Shown here piece by piece: positions 1 to 8,810 of a DNA stretch of 64,000 bases. The notes beneath the pieces are model-generated. The model did not search any database and was not told the origin of the DNA. It was given only the letters and a program-made list of their open reading frames with translations. A program made the position numbers and the translations under genes. Position 1 is the stretch's first letter, and the number at the start of each line of letters is the position of its first letter. Where the stretch lies: positions 372,001 through 436,000 of the forward strand of contig NZ_AHCB03000005.1 of the NCBI RefSeq assembly GCF_000238335.3, written 5' to 3'. Source of the stretch: Pseudoalteromonas marina (GTDB lineage Bacteria; Pseudomonadota; Gammaproteobacteria; Enterobacterales; Alteromonadaceae).

Positions 1-855
1 GTTACGGCGGCTTTGGGTTTTTGTTTGCCCCAGTGATAAGTCACTTATATCACTGTTAAGGTAATTTAAACTAAACATCACACCGTGGCGTTTATTAAGT
101 TGCTTTTTACCGCTCAATGAATAGCTTATTTTTTCGTATACTGGAGCCTCTAATTCAGCTTCATCTGTACTGCTTTGCTCAGTTTGATCGTCGGCTTGAA
201 TATAATGATAATCAGACCAATCACTGTGATTCCCGCGTACAGTAAAGCTAAAACTATCTTTGCCAAATGTTTCTTTTGTTTTGGTATCAACAACACCGCC
301 AGAAAAACCACCAAATTCAGCCGGAATATTATGGTCGTACACAGTGATTGACTCAACTACATCAGAGTTTACATTCATGCTTTGCACACCGCCTGACACG
401 TCATTACTTGATGATGTTAAGCGGCTACTACTGGCGGGATCAATACGATTATTGTAGTTCATACCATCAAGTGAAAAACCTGTTTGCCAAGGTTGGGCAC
501 CTGAGATGGATATTTCTGGCGCACTTATCTCTGCTAAGCTTTCAATGCTGAATGCCTCATTGCTTAATTGTACGCCAGGTAAAAGGGCAATTAGCTCATT
601 TATGTCGCCATTCCCTTTGGCTGTTGCATCAATAAAACTGCGGTCTAAATACGAACGACCAATAACTTCAGGAACTTCTATTCCTATAAATTGGCCTTTG
701 ACTTCAATGTGTTCGATAGCTTCACATAAACTTTTTTTTTCATCAGTGAGTGTGCTGCAATCTTCAGGTGGGGGAGGAGTCTGTTTTTGCTCGGTCGCAC
801 CATATGAATTATGGGCAAGCAAAAACAGACACGCATAAATATAACGTGTCTGCAT
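1..855 (-). CDS. TonB-dependent outer-membrane receptor, N-terminal part (gene continues past the left edge)
   Basis: The minus strand reads open for 285 codons from an ATG at 855 to the window edge with no stop. The start MQTRYIYACLFLLAHNSYGA looks like a signal peptide, so the product is exported. A TonB plug domain follows (about residues 45-200): IEVKGQ, then LLPGVQLS, ISISGAQPWQTGFSLDGM and VVESITVYDHNIPAEFGGFSGGVVD, the order typical of plugs. The end of the visible part begins the beta-barrel. Such receptors import large or scarce ligands through the outer membrane using TonB energy; the substrate cannot be told. It lies 13 bases downstream of the big lipoprotein gene and is probably cotranscribed with it, suggesting the two act together at the cell surface. 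The family call is firm; the pairing is inferred. Confidence 0.88.
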   Translation of the reverse strand, partial: MQTRYIYACLFLLAHNSYGATEQKQTPPPPEDCSTLTDEKKSLCEAIEHIEVKGQFIGIEVPEVIGRSYLDRSFIDATAKGNGDINELIALLPGVQLSNEAFSIESLAEISAPEISISGAQPWQTGFSLDGMNYNNRIDPASSSRLTSSSNDVSGGVQSMNVNSDVVESITVYDHNIPAEFGGFSGGVVDTKTKETFGKDSFSFTVRGNHSDWSDYHYIQADDQTEQSSTDEAELEAPVYEKISYSLSGKKQLNKRHGVMFSLNYLNSDISDLSLGQTKTQSRRN

Positions 856-868
856 TGTTTTCTCTTAT

Positions 869-3613
869 TTAGTTGCCAATTGGAGTGCTGTCTTCGCTAT
901 CAGCAATACCATCGTTGTCAGCATCTTCATCGGCTGTTAAACCCGAAGCGGTAATATCTTCATCAGTTACATTTGCTAAGAAGAAGTTAGGAAGCCCGTC
1001 GTTATCAGTATCAACACTGGCAACACGGTTATCTCTAAAGTCATCTTTGCTTGCAATTAATTCAGCCATTGTGGTGTAAAGGTCAAGTTGGTCGGCTTCA
1101 CCGTTCACATCGTTAGTGACAAGCGCTATCGCTTGCTCGTATTCGCCAAGTAAGGTATGTGCTTCGACTAAATCTTCCATGGCATCAATAATGACAGTAT
1201 CGGCTTGCGCTAAAATAAGCGTTTCAATATCAGCGAGAAGTGCTGAGGTTTGTGTTTTCACACTACTGTAAGTGCTGGCAAAGTCAGTAATACTGCCGGC
1301 ATTAGCCCCCATGCTAGAAAGCATGCTGTAACGCTCCCAAAAGCCAGTTGCAGACGGTCTAAGTAGTATTGTTTCATTTTTTAGTGATTCGAGTACTTCA
1401 AGTAGTTGGTCACTTGTTAACGTGCTTAAATTTTCGTTTACTTCAACTATTGCACTATTAAATGTAGTTAAGGCTAAGTCGGTAAACCCTGCGTTTACTA
1501 AATAACCTAATGTTTCTAATCGGTATTCAAAGCGGCCTTCAATGTCATCTAATACACTAATTTTACTAAGTAATTGCGTGTTTATTGCGGGGATTTCGTC
1601 AGTTAAGCCTGCGCGGTCAAGTGATACCATTACATTGCTGTGAACAACAATTGCAGAAGTGTCGGTTAAAGTTCGTAATGTGCCTGTATTTAGTTTATTT
1701 AACATGGTTAAACAGCGATTTGCGGCAGCAGCAGTATCTGCGCCGACTTCTCTACTAATGGTGACTAGTAAACCACAGCCTTTATAGCCAGCTAAGAAAG
1801 AAGTAGATGACTCTGCACTTATGTATTCGTCAGATGAAATAAACTCACCCGCATACGTTAATACGTCTTTCGCTTTTTCGGTATACCCGTACTGATATAA
1901 AATTTGCGCTGTGCCTGCGTTGTTGTCTGTTTCAACTAAACTTCTAAAAAATTCATTATAATCACCTTCCCCGGTAAAAAAGGTAAAGGCCTCAGCGGCT
2001 GCATCGTCCACTGAAGAGCCCGACATAATGCTTTTAGCTACGCTGAAGCTATACATAATTTGATTAGCACCACTGATATCAAAATCAGATGAAAGTAAGG
2101 CAAACGCAGGGTTCTCCTCAAGATCGTACAGGCCTTCTAGTAATCCGGCCAGAGTTTGTAGTGGATAAGTATAAGTACCTAAATTGGCTTCAGTGTATTC
2201 TGAAACAGCAAAGTCATAGTTGCTATCTATGCCCGTTATACCATAAAACGACAGCGCTAGATTTACGTATTCTCGAGCTAACTCAAGCGAGTTTGCACGA
2301 AATAAAATCTCTGCTGCCCATGCGGTATAAAGCGCTTTTAGTCTTTGTGTTTTTTTACCTTTAAATTCACCGCTTTTGTGAATTTGGTAACCTGTGTTAC
2401 TCGAAATGTTTACCAGTGCAGCAGCGAATGTTTGTGCTGTAAGCTGATTGGTATCAGTTGGGTCAGCTGCATATACGTCTAATGCACCTTCGGCTGCATT
2501 TTTAAACGCTGTTTGAAAGTAACCATACGTTTTTGTGTACTCTTCTTCACGTACAATCTCTGCGTAGCTGTTAATGGTATTTAGTAGGGTTTCTGCTTCT
2601 TCAGTTTGCCCTACATCCATATAATCATTTAATAGACCAAGTAACCAAGACGCATCACTACTGTTTATATTTTCAAAGCCCTTTTCAGCTAAGTACTGGT
2701 TGTAAGCGGCTAAAGCGCGTGAGCGATATTGTGCACCTTGCTCTATTTCATTGATGCTATCTAACGCAACACCTACATCTCTTAGGCCACTAGCCAGTGC
2801 TGTTTGCTCGTTAATGAGTAATAAATAGTCTTCGGCTGTATCTAAAAACCCAGCACGTGCATACGCCGCTGCTTGAACTTGGTATACGGTATAACGTGAA
2901 ATTTCATCGTTAATGCTTTCGTTTACAATATCGGCTTGTTTTAAGTGTGATTTACTAGAGCTGTAATAAAAATTACGTTTGTCTTCATTTGTTACATAGG
3001 AAGGGCTTAGTGTAATACTGGCCGTAATTGGTTCATCAATTACGCCATCCGTATAGCTTATTTCGAATGCTTCATTAACTGAACTTAATGTTTGCGCTTC
3101 AAAGATAAACTCGCCCGTGCTTTCGTTTATTGTAATTACACCATTTTCAGGGGAGGTTACCAGCGTAAATGTTATTTCATCTCCATCGGCATCAACTACA
3201 TTAATAGTCCCCTCTGTTGTTGATGATGAGGTAACAAATACGTTTGTTGTTTGTAATACCGGCGTATCATTAACATTTTCAACCGTAAAGTTTAGCGTTA
3301 CATTTGAACTAAGAGAACCATCGCTAACTGAAATTGAAGCACTATCGCTACCAAAAAAATCGACGTTCGGGGTATAGGCAAACTTACCATTTGCTTCTAC
3401 CTGTATAGTCCCGTTACCTGGTGCTTTGGCAAGCGTATAGCTTAAGGCGTCATCGTCGGTGGCTGTTACTTGGCTTGAAAAAGTGGTGTCTTCGTTTACA
3501 GTAAAACTTAAATTAGGTTGAGAAAACTGTGGAGCAGTATTACTAGAGCCACCGCCACAACCTGCCAACGCAAGAGCGCATAATATTGGGGTAAATTTAA
3601 TTAGCTTGTTCAT
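869..3613 (-). CDS. Large surface lipoprotein with cadherin-like repeats and helical repeats
   Basis: A 914-residue product begins MNKLIKFTPILCALALAGC, a signal peptide ending in a lipobox (LAGC) followed by GGG, so it should be lipid-anchored. I chose the ATG at 3613 because the longer frame starts with TTG and adds only five residues before the signal peptide. Residues about 30-210 form two cadherin/VCBS-type beta domains (motifs FTVNEDTTFSSQVTATDDD, ISVSDGSLSSN, VENVNDTPV). The rest is mostly alpha-helical, TPR-like repeats rich in Ala, Leu, Tyr and Glu. The tail has two calcium-binding-like acidic motifs, DTDNDGLPNFF and DADNDGIADSED, as in thrombospondin type 3 repeats. The receptor gene follows after 13 bases. 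A role as ligand-capturing partner of that receptor is a guess; no enzymatic domain is seen. Confidence 0.82.
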   Translation of the reverse strand: MNKLIKFTPILCALALAGCGGGSSNTAPQFSQPNLSFTVNEDTTFSSQVTATDDDALSYTLAKAPGNGTIQVEANGKFAYTPNVDFFGSDSASISVSDGSLSSNVTLNFTVENVNDTPVLQTTNVFVTSSSTTEGTINVVDADGDEITFTLVTSPENGVITINESTGEFIFEAQTLSSVNEAFEISYTDGVIDEPITASITLSPSYVTNEDKRNFYYSSSKSHLKQADIVNESINDEISRYTVYQVQAAAYARAGFLDTAEDYLLLINEQTALASGLRDVGVALDSINEIEQGAQYRSRALAAYNQYLAEKGFENINSSDASWLLGLLNDYMDVGQTEEAETLLNTINSYAEIVREEEYTKTYGYFQTAFKNAAEGALDVYAADPTDTNQLTAQTFAAALVNISSNTGYQIHKSGEFKGKKTQRLKALYTAWAAEILFRANSLELAREYVNLALSFYGITGIDSNYDFAVSEYTEANLGTYTYPLQTLAGLLEGLYDLEENPAFALLSSDFDISGANQIMYSFSVAKSIMSGSSVDDAAAEAFTFFTGEGDYNEFFRSLVETDNNAGTAQILYQYGYTEKAKDVLTYAGEFISSDEYISAESSTSFLAGYKGCGLLVTISREVGADTAAAANRCLTMLNKLNTGTLRTLTDTSAIVVHSNVMVSLDRAGLTDEIPAINTQLLSKISVLDDIEGRFEYRLETLGYLVNAGFTDLALTTFNSAIVEVNENLSTLTSDQLLEVLESLKNETILLRPSATGFWERYSMLSSMGANAGSITDFASTYSSVKTQTSALLADIETLILAQADTVIIDAMEDLVEAHTLLGEYEQAIALVTNDVNGEADQLDLYTTMAELIASKDDFRDNRVASVDTDNDGLPNFFLANVTDEDITASGLTADEDADNDGIADSEDSTPIGN

Positions 3614-3740
3614 TATTGTTAATATCAAAAGTTAATGATGTTGCGAATGATAATACATATCAATTAGATTTTAAGGTGCGAAGTGTTTGTCATACTAATA
3701 GTGAGTATCCATAAAGTACTTATAAGGCAGCTAAAACACA

Positions 3741-3766
3741 AAACCCTGCTATTAACAGGGCTTTAT
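3741..3766 (-). terminator. Hairpin terminator after the ClpP-fold gene
   Basis: On the minus strand AAAGCCCTG and CAGGGTTTT form a stem with a short AT-rich loop followed by a T-rich run. It lies about 40 bases past the stop of the ClpP-fold gene. Confidence 0.6.
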
Positions 3767-3804
3767 TGTGAGTAAAAATGAGATTAGTAAAGAGAGTGTG
3801 GTTA

Positions 3805-4497
3805 TTAGTTTAAGTCGCTAATAATAAGCAGCGGAAAATTTTTAACTGAACGAGGTTGCCAATTATTATAGCTAATATTGCTAATTCCAAAATAGTTAAG
3901 CACCTTAGGTGAGTACGTCCAGCCACGCGCATGTTGCTTTATGGCGGCGCTGCGTAAACTGGGTTTTAACCCTGCAGTGAGCAGGTCGTGATTTACATTT
4001 AGCTTTGTGTAAAAGGCTTTTTCGCGCAAGCTTGCTTTAGCAATTACCTCATCGTAATGGGCGCGTAATGCCTGCCACTTTTGGCTTTTTTGCGGCTCTT
4101 TTAAATGCTTTACCATGGCATCAATATCGCTATCTAACCACTTAGCTGAGGCTGCATCACCATGCCAACCAATAATTGTATTGGGCTCAATTGTAGTAGG
4201 GTGCCCAGCAAGCAACACATAATTAGCACACGACGAAAAGCAAAACTGCTTTATGTTTACCGTTAGCTTATGCGCCAAAATTAATTCGGCTAAGTCCATC
4301 CCTAAATCTATGTTTCCGCCGCCGCTGGTAATCGTAAATGTATTAATTGTAGGGTCAGTTTTTAAAAGCTCAGCTGCCGTATTGTTATTTTGTTTGTTGA
4401 TTTGGCCACTGTATATAATTGTTTTATCACTTAAGGTTACTTGGGCCTGCAATAACGTGGGGAGTATTAAAAAAAGGGTAAAAATTAATTTATACAT
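3805..4497 (-). CDS. Exported ClpP/crotonase-fold protein, function unknown
   Basis: The product is 230 residues with a signal peptide (MYKLIFTLFLILPTLLQAQ). I chose the ATG at 4497; the longer frame starts at a TTG and puts a charged stretch before the signal peptide. The core has the ClpP/crotonase pattern: ITSGGGNIDLGMDLAELI (oxyanion-type glycine loop and helix), then QFCFSSCANYVLLAG, where a serine or cysteine follows the second core helix, and an IIGWHG motif. Members of this group are periplasmic proteins often annotated as hypothetical; peptidase activity is possible because SCAN sits where ClpP-type proteases carry their serine, but it is unproven. It is transcribed alone, with a hairpin downstream. 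Confidence 0.7.
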   Translation of the reverse strand: MYKLIFTLFLILPTLLQAQVTLSDKTIIYSGQINKQNNNTAAELLKTDPTINTFTITSGGGNIDLGMDLAELILAHKLTVNIKQFCFSSCANYVLLAGHPTTIEPNTIIGWHGDAASAKWLDSDIDAMVKHLKEPQKSQKWQALRAHYDEVIAKASLREKAFYTKLNVNHDLLTAGLKPSLRSAAIKQHARGWTYSPKVLNYFGISNISYNNWQPRSVKNFPLLIISDLN

Positions 4498-4660
4498 ATG
4501 AGTTTTAAGTGAGTATTTTTGCCAAAGGCTACGTAATTTGGCTAAAAGTGGCAAATACTAATTTGGCTAAAGTAAGTTAACCCCTTTTGACCACTCTTAA
4601 CTTTGCCCTAATAAACTATCTGTAATGATTTAAATTAGGCACAGTTAAATGGTTTATTTT

Positions 4661-4699
4661 AAAAAGCGGCTTTACGTAGTGAACGTTAAGCCGCTTTTT
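4661..4699. terminator. Orphan bidirectional hairpin terminator
   Basis: AAAAAGCGGCTT and AAGCCGCTTTTT form a GC-rich stem with A and T runs on both sides, so it could stop transcription in either direction. No protein gene ends next to it: the gene to the left ends at 3805 and prpE has its own terminator at about 5110. It may mark an unannotated transcript coming from the inverted-repeat region to its right. Confidence 0.6.
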
Positions 4700-4730
4700 A
4701 TGATTATTAGTATGGCGTATTCCTTATAAT

Positions 4731-4930
4731 ACCAATCTGCAATAATACTTAATCATTTTGAGGGGCTAAACGTGTCGCTATCTGCGTTAAAAAACTCTCA
4801 TTTACGACTGTATGGATGCAGAAGGTAGAGCAATGCATGAGCAATTGCCGAGAACAACTAAATAGCGAGTTTTTTGCCTAGCTATCAACACGTTTCTCCA
4901 TCCTTAAAATAGATCACTTAATTAAGCATA
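4731..4930. repeat. Imperfect long inverted repeat, MITE-like or REP-like
   Basis: Two arms of about 65 bases face each other. AAACGTGT (4768-4775) pairs with ACACGTTT (4888-4895), and AAAAAACTC (4789-4797) pairs with GAGTTTTTT (4867-4875). Similarity extends outward through a TTAATCATTTTGAGG-like stretch, with mismatches and small gaps. The central 65 bases are unpaired. The rest of the 4498-5149 gap (4931-5097) is AT-rich and shows no gene. No second copy was found in this window. It is either a non-autonomous mobile repeat or an RNA able to form a long hairpin. Confidence 0.6.
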
Positions 4931-5097
4931 TTGTTAATTCAATGTGAATACGTATGCACTTATATTTAGACAAAAAATACACTCGCATACAGTTTATAAA
5001 TCGCGGTGCTATTGCCTAACGCCGCGTTTAGATTATTTCTAAGTTAAATTTTTTTTAATACTGTAAAACTAATAGGCCTTAGTTTATTTAAAAGAAT

Positions 5098-5128
5098 AAA
5101 TAAAAAGCCATTATAAAATGGCTTTAGA
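5098..5128 (-). terminator. Hairpin terminator of prpE
   Basis: On the minus strand AAAGCCATT-TTAT-AATGGCTTT is followed by TTTATTTATT. It begins about 22 bases after the prpE stop. Confidence 0.75.
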
Positions 5129-5149
5129 TAATTAATAGGTTGGTTGGGT

Positions 5150-7033
5150 TTAACGCAGGGTGAGTTGTTGGTTTATTTCATCAAAAATACCGGCGTCGTC
5201 TATGGTTGAAGGGATTTGTAGTTCGTCGCCATCAATAAGTTGGCGTAAATTTTTACGTAGTATTTTTCCGGAACGAGTTTTAGGTAAGCGCTCTACGCTA
5301 ACTATATTTTTTAAACACGCTATGGCGCCAATTTGATTGCGCACTGAGGCAATAAGTGCTTTTTCGACTTCTTTGCTTGACCCTGTAAAGTCATTTTTAA
5401 GTACAATCATGCCCATTGGGAGCTGGCCTTTTAGTGGGTCGTTAACACCAAATACAGCGCATTCGGCAACCGCAGGATGAGCCGCTACAATTTCTTCCAT
5501 TTCGCCGGTAGAAAGTCTGTGGCCTGCAACATTTATAACGTCATCAGTGCGGCCCATTATGAATAAGTAGCCGTCTTCATCTATATATCCGCCATCGCCA
5601 GAGAGGTAGTAGCCCTCGTATTCGCTTAAATAACTGGCTTTAAATCGGGCTGTGTCTTGCCAAATAGAGGGTAAGCATCCGGGTGGTAAAGGTAGTTTTA
5701 TAACTACGGCCCCTTGTTCGTTAGCTGCGCATTCATTACCGTCCATGTCGAGTATACGAACATCAAACCCCGGTGTAGGTACGGTTGAACTGCCAGGTTT
5801 GGTTGTTAATGTTTCTATTCCTACTGGATTACACGCAATGGCCCAGCCTGTTTCGGTTTGCCACCAATGATCGAGTACCGGAAGCTGAGTTTTCTCTTTT
5901 AGCCAATTGTATGTGGGCGGATCGAGGCGTTCGCCTGCTAAAAATAATCGTTTTAAACTAGAGGTATTATATTTTTTAAAGCCTTCAGCAGTAGGATCTT
6001 CTTTTTTGATTGCTCTAAATGCTGTGGGGGCACTAAATAAGGCGCTTACTTTATATTCTTCCACTACTCGCCAAAAAGCAGTGGCGTCGGGAGTGCGCAC
6101 AGGTTTGCCCTCATATAATACGGTTGCACATCGGTACATTAATGGTGCATACACAATATAAGAGTGCCCAACTACCCAGCCAATATCTGAGGCGGCCCAA
6201 AATACCTCGCCCGGTTCCATACCGTAAACAGTTTTCATACTGTAGTTCATAGCTACGGCGTGCCCGCCATTTTCACGTACAACCCCCTTTGGGGCGCCTG
6301 TTGTACCTGAAGTATATAAAATATAAAGTGGATCGTTGCCATTTAAAGGTGTTGGATCTGCCGCCTGTGCGGTTTGCATTGCGTGTGTCCAATCTATATC
6401 GCGTTTGTTGACCATATTGGCAGTAACTTGGTCGCGCTGATAAATAATACAGTGATCTATTTTATGATTGGCAAGCTCTATGGCGTCATCAATAAGTGGC
6501 TTGTATTCAATGATGCTATCGACCTCTACACCGCAAGAAGCGCTCAGTATGAGTTTAGGTTTTGCATCGTCTATACGAACGGCAAGTTCATGCGCTGCAA
6601 ACCCACCAAATACTACGGAGTGTATAGCGCCTAAGCGAGCACAAGCTAACATACCAATAACAGCTTGTGGGATCATGGGCATGTAAATCACTACACGATC
6701 GCCTTTTTGTACACCAAGTGCTTTTATTACGCCTGCAAATTTAGCGACTTCTTGTTGTAGTTGATTGTAAGTATAAGTTTGCTTTGTATTGGTAACAGGC
6801 GAGTCGTAAATCAGCGCAGTTTGGTCACCAAAGCCTGCAATTACGTGTTGGTCGAGCGCTAGAAAGCTGGTATTTAATTGTCCATCACTAAACCAATGAT
6901 AAAGGCCGTCTTTATCCTGCGTATATGCTTGGTTTGGTGTTTTGTACCAGGGGATGTTTTTACTTTGTTCTAGCCAAAACTGGGCTGGGTTTTGTTTAAA
7001 GCTCGTGTATTGCTGTTTATACAGGCCTGACAT
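5150..7033 (-). CDS. prpE: Propionyl-CoA synthetase (propionate--CoA ligase)
   Basis: This 627-residue acyl-CoA synthetase activates propionate with ATP and CoA to propionyl-CoA in the cytoplasm. The AMP-binding core is near residue 240 (YILYTSGTTGAPKG) and the acyl-adenylate region includes ASDIGWVVGHSYIVYAPL, WWQTETGW and GDGGYIDEDGYLFIMGR. The C-terminal catalytic lysine sits in PKTRSGKILRK. Length and the stretch around VGHSYIVYAP fit PrpE better than Acs, which is about 650 residues. The ATG at 7033 has a good Shine-Dalgarno (AGGAG). No prpB, prpC or prpD genes adjoin, so the methylcitrate cycle must be encoded elsewhere. Activity on acetate is possible. A palindrome in the upstream region could be an operator. 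Confidence 0.88.
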   Translation of the reverse strand: MSGLYKQQYTSFKQNPAQFWLEQSKNIPWYKTPNQAYTQDKDGLYHWFSDGQLNTSFLALDQHVIAGFGDQTALIYDSPVTNTKQTYTYNQLQQEVAKFAGVIKALGVQKGDRVVIYMPMIPQAVIGMLACARLGAIHSVVFGGFAAHELAVRIDDAKPKLILSASCGVEVDSIIEYKPLIDDAIELANHKIDHCIIYQRDQVTANMVNKRDIDWTHAMQTAQAADPTPLNGNDPLYILYTSGTTGAPKGVVRENGGHAVAMNYSMKTVYGMEPGEVFWAASDIGWVVGHSYIVYAPLMYRCATVLYEGKPVRTPDATAFWRVVEEYKVSALFSAPTAFRAIKKEDPTAEGFKKYNTSSLKRLFLAGERLDPPTYNWLKEKTQLPVLDHWWQTETGWAIACNPVGIETLTTKPGSSTVPTPGFDVRILDMDGNECAANEQGAVVIKLPLPPGCLPSIWQDTARFKASYLSEYEGYYLSGDGGYIDEDGYLFIMGRTDDVINVAGHRLSTGEMEEIVAAHPAVAECAVFGVNDPLKGQLPMGMIVLKNDFTGSSKEVEKALIASVRNQIGAIACLKNIVSVERLPKTRSGKILRKNLRQLIDGDELQIPSTIDDAGIFDEINQQLTLR

Positions 7034-7105
7034 AATAGGCTCCTAAAACTAAATATGTATGAGAGACCTTACAAAAGGTAGGCTTTTTTATGTGCCTAGG
7101 CTATT

Positions 7106-7117
7106 CGACCTTGGTCG
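7106..7117. promoter_or_regulatory. Palindrome upstream of prpE, possible operator
   Basis: CGACCTTGGTCG is a perfect 12-base palindrome in the 183-base region between the divergent prpE and Nudix genes, about 73 bases before the prpE start. A second short palindrome (GCCTAGGC) lies just to its left. The binding protein is unknown. Confidence 0.3.
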
Positions 7118-7216
7118 GCTAAAAGTTAATCACATGGTTAATATGCAGCAGCAGTGAGTTTGACAAATTAAGGCGCGCGGCTCAGCATAGCCTCATATTT
7201 GTAAGGAATTAATTGT

Positions 7217-7621
7217 ATGAGTAACGACGTTAGAGTGGGTGTTGCCGTTATTATTATGCGACAAAACACTATCTTATTAGGTGAGCGAATTGGTGCGCAT
7301 GGTGCAAATACATGGGCAACGCCGGGTGGACATTTAGAATTTGGCGAAAGCGTTGAGCTGTGTGCAATACGCGAGGTATTTGAGGAAACAGGGCTAAATG
7401 TTAGTCAAATAACTAAGCTTGATTTTACTAACGATATTTTTAGAGCAGAGAATAAACACTACATTACTTTGTACGTAAAAGCTGATTACGAAGGTGGTGA
7501 GCCTGTGCTAAACGAGCCAAATAAATGTATACAGTGGCGCTGGTGCGATATTAATAACCTACCTTCACCACTGTTTACATCACTTAAAAACTATTTAACT
7601 ACAGCAACACTTACGGCTTAG
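7217..7621 (+). CDS. Nudix hydrolase, NUDT15/MutT-like
   Basis: The 134-residue product carries a complete Nudix box: GGHLEFGESVE, then CAIREVFEETGL, matching G-x5-E-x7-REVxEExGL with the metal-binding glutamates present. The stretch GAHGANTWATPGGHLEFGE closely resembles the NUDT15-type enzymes that hydrolyse nucleoside triphosphates such as oxidised or modified nucleotides. A house-cleaning pyrophosphohydrolase role is likely; the substrate is not determined by sequence. AAGGA stands at a good distance before the ATG. The last 11 bases overlap the end of the convergent alginate lyase gene. Confidence 0.85.
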   Translation: MSNDVRVGVAVIIMRQNTILLGERIGAHGANTWATPGGHLEFGESVELCAIREVFEETGLNVSQITKLDFTNDIFRAENKHYITLYVKADYEGGEPVLNEPNKCIQWRWCDINNLPSPLFTSLKNYLTTATLTA

Positions 7622-8699
7622 TTGATGGGCTTAATATTAACTTTTTAAAGCTCACTTGGGCGTAGTCACCGTTTTGTTTGTCGAGTGCCCACTCGCCTGT
7701 GCCCAAACAGCCAGGGTACCAAATACCTTTAGACGATTTAGTACTACATTGGTTATAAGCACCGGCCTTGAAATAATGCCAATCGGCAGCATAACCATGC
7801 GGGTGATCTTTGTCGTCCACTTTGCCGTAGGCATCAACATTGTTTCCTAAGTTAATAGAGTAGTTAACATCCTCTTTGCCTTTTGCGCTAAAGGTAAGGT
7901 GCATTACATTACCATGTACGTTTACGGTATAGCTAAAATCTTCACCAAGCGCTATACCTTCAACACCCGGATCATTAGGGTTTTCCCACGTGTTTCCCCA
8001 TACTGGGTATGTAATATCAGTTCGGTTAGGATCTGTTTTTGGTAAGTTACGTTCATAGTTCCAAAAAACGGAGCCCATTTTATGATCGGGCCATTTTTTG
8101 TAATAAATTTTAAGAGGCTCATTGCCCCAACCATAACCCAGTTTTGTATCTATTAGGGCTTGGTCTTTCCCCGCATGAATTTGTCCTACCACCACAGAAT
8201 ATGCGGCTTTTTTACTTGAGTCTGTTGCGCGTAATGCCACATGATCAACCTTCAACGTGGCTTCCATTTTTCCACCTACAGAGCCAAAGCGCTCAGAGAG
8301 TGGGTGAACAGCTAATGCAAAGTTATTTTTTGAACTCTTTGTTTTTATTTTTGTGTTAGTACCGCGGATCATTTGCCTTAACTCACTGCGGGTGTTGGTA
8401 GAGTTAGCGCTGGTTAATGCTTTATTTGGCGAGGTGAATACCATGTAACCTTGATCGTCAAGATAGAAAAAATCAGGGTGCGCGTAGGTTTGAATTTCTT
8501 CAACATCAATTGTGTCTATTTTACCGTCGTTGTTTAAATCAACAGGTACGTTTATTTTCCATTGTGATAAATCAAACTTTGATGCAGGAACAGGTGTATT
8601 GCTATCAATAGGTGTGCTTGTATTTGCGCAGCCCATAAACAGCAATGGAGTAACAGCAGCCAGTGCTGTGAGTTTAAAAGTAGATGTTAGATTTTTCAT
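7611..8699 (-). CDS. Alginate lyase, polysaccharide lyase family 7, lipoprotein
   Basis: The 362-residue protein begins with a signal peptide and lipobox (LLFMGC followed by ANTS), so it should be anchored in the outer membrane. The PL7 hallmarks are present in order: RSELRQM near residue 105, QIHAG near 170, and YFKAGAYNQC near 315. These correspond to the three conserved catalytic blocks R(S/T)ELR, Q(I/V)H and YFKxGxYNQ. The enzyme cleaves alginate by beta-elimination. Isoleucine in QIH is commonly linked to activity on guluronate-containing blocks, so a polyG or bifunctional preference is inferred. KINVPVDLNNDGKIDTIDVEEI near the N terminus includes an EF-hand-like acidic loop. It stands alone: no alginate transporter or oligoalginate lyase is nearby. 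Confidence 0.92.
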   Translation of the reverse strand: MKNLTSTFKLTALAAVTPLLFMGCANTSTPIDSNTPVPASKFDLSQWKINVPVDLNNDGKIDTIDVEEIQTYAHPDFFYLDDQGYMVFTSPNKALTSANSTNTRSELRQMIRGTNTKIKTKSSKNNFALAVHPLSERFGSVGGKMEATLKVDHVALRATDSSKKAAYSVVVGQIHAGKDQALIDTKLGYGWGNEPLKIYYKKWPDHKMGSVFWNYERNLPKTDPNRTDITYPVWGNTWENPNDPGVEGIALGEDFSYTVNVHGNVMHLTFSAKGKEDVNYSINLGNNVDAYGKVDDKDHPHGYAADWHYFKAGAYNQCSTKSSKGIWYPGCLGTGEWALDKQNGDYAQVSFKKLILSPSTKP

Positions 8700-8810
8700 T
8701 GTTGTCTCTGTGTGATGATGTTAATGAAGGACAATATCGACCTTGATTAACGTTAATCTAACATACCAATTTAAAATATCAATATTACCAATTACTATGA
8801 TTTTTATTTT

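Noticed and set aside
260..838. Plus-strand open frames of 65-110 residues at the left edge
   Set aside because: They lie opposite the TonB receptor, whose minus frame is open for 285 codons with signal peptide and plug motifs.
5150..7033. Calling this gene acs
   Set aside because: The length and the region around VGHSYIVYAP fit PrpE better than Acs, although some activity on acetate cannot be excluded.
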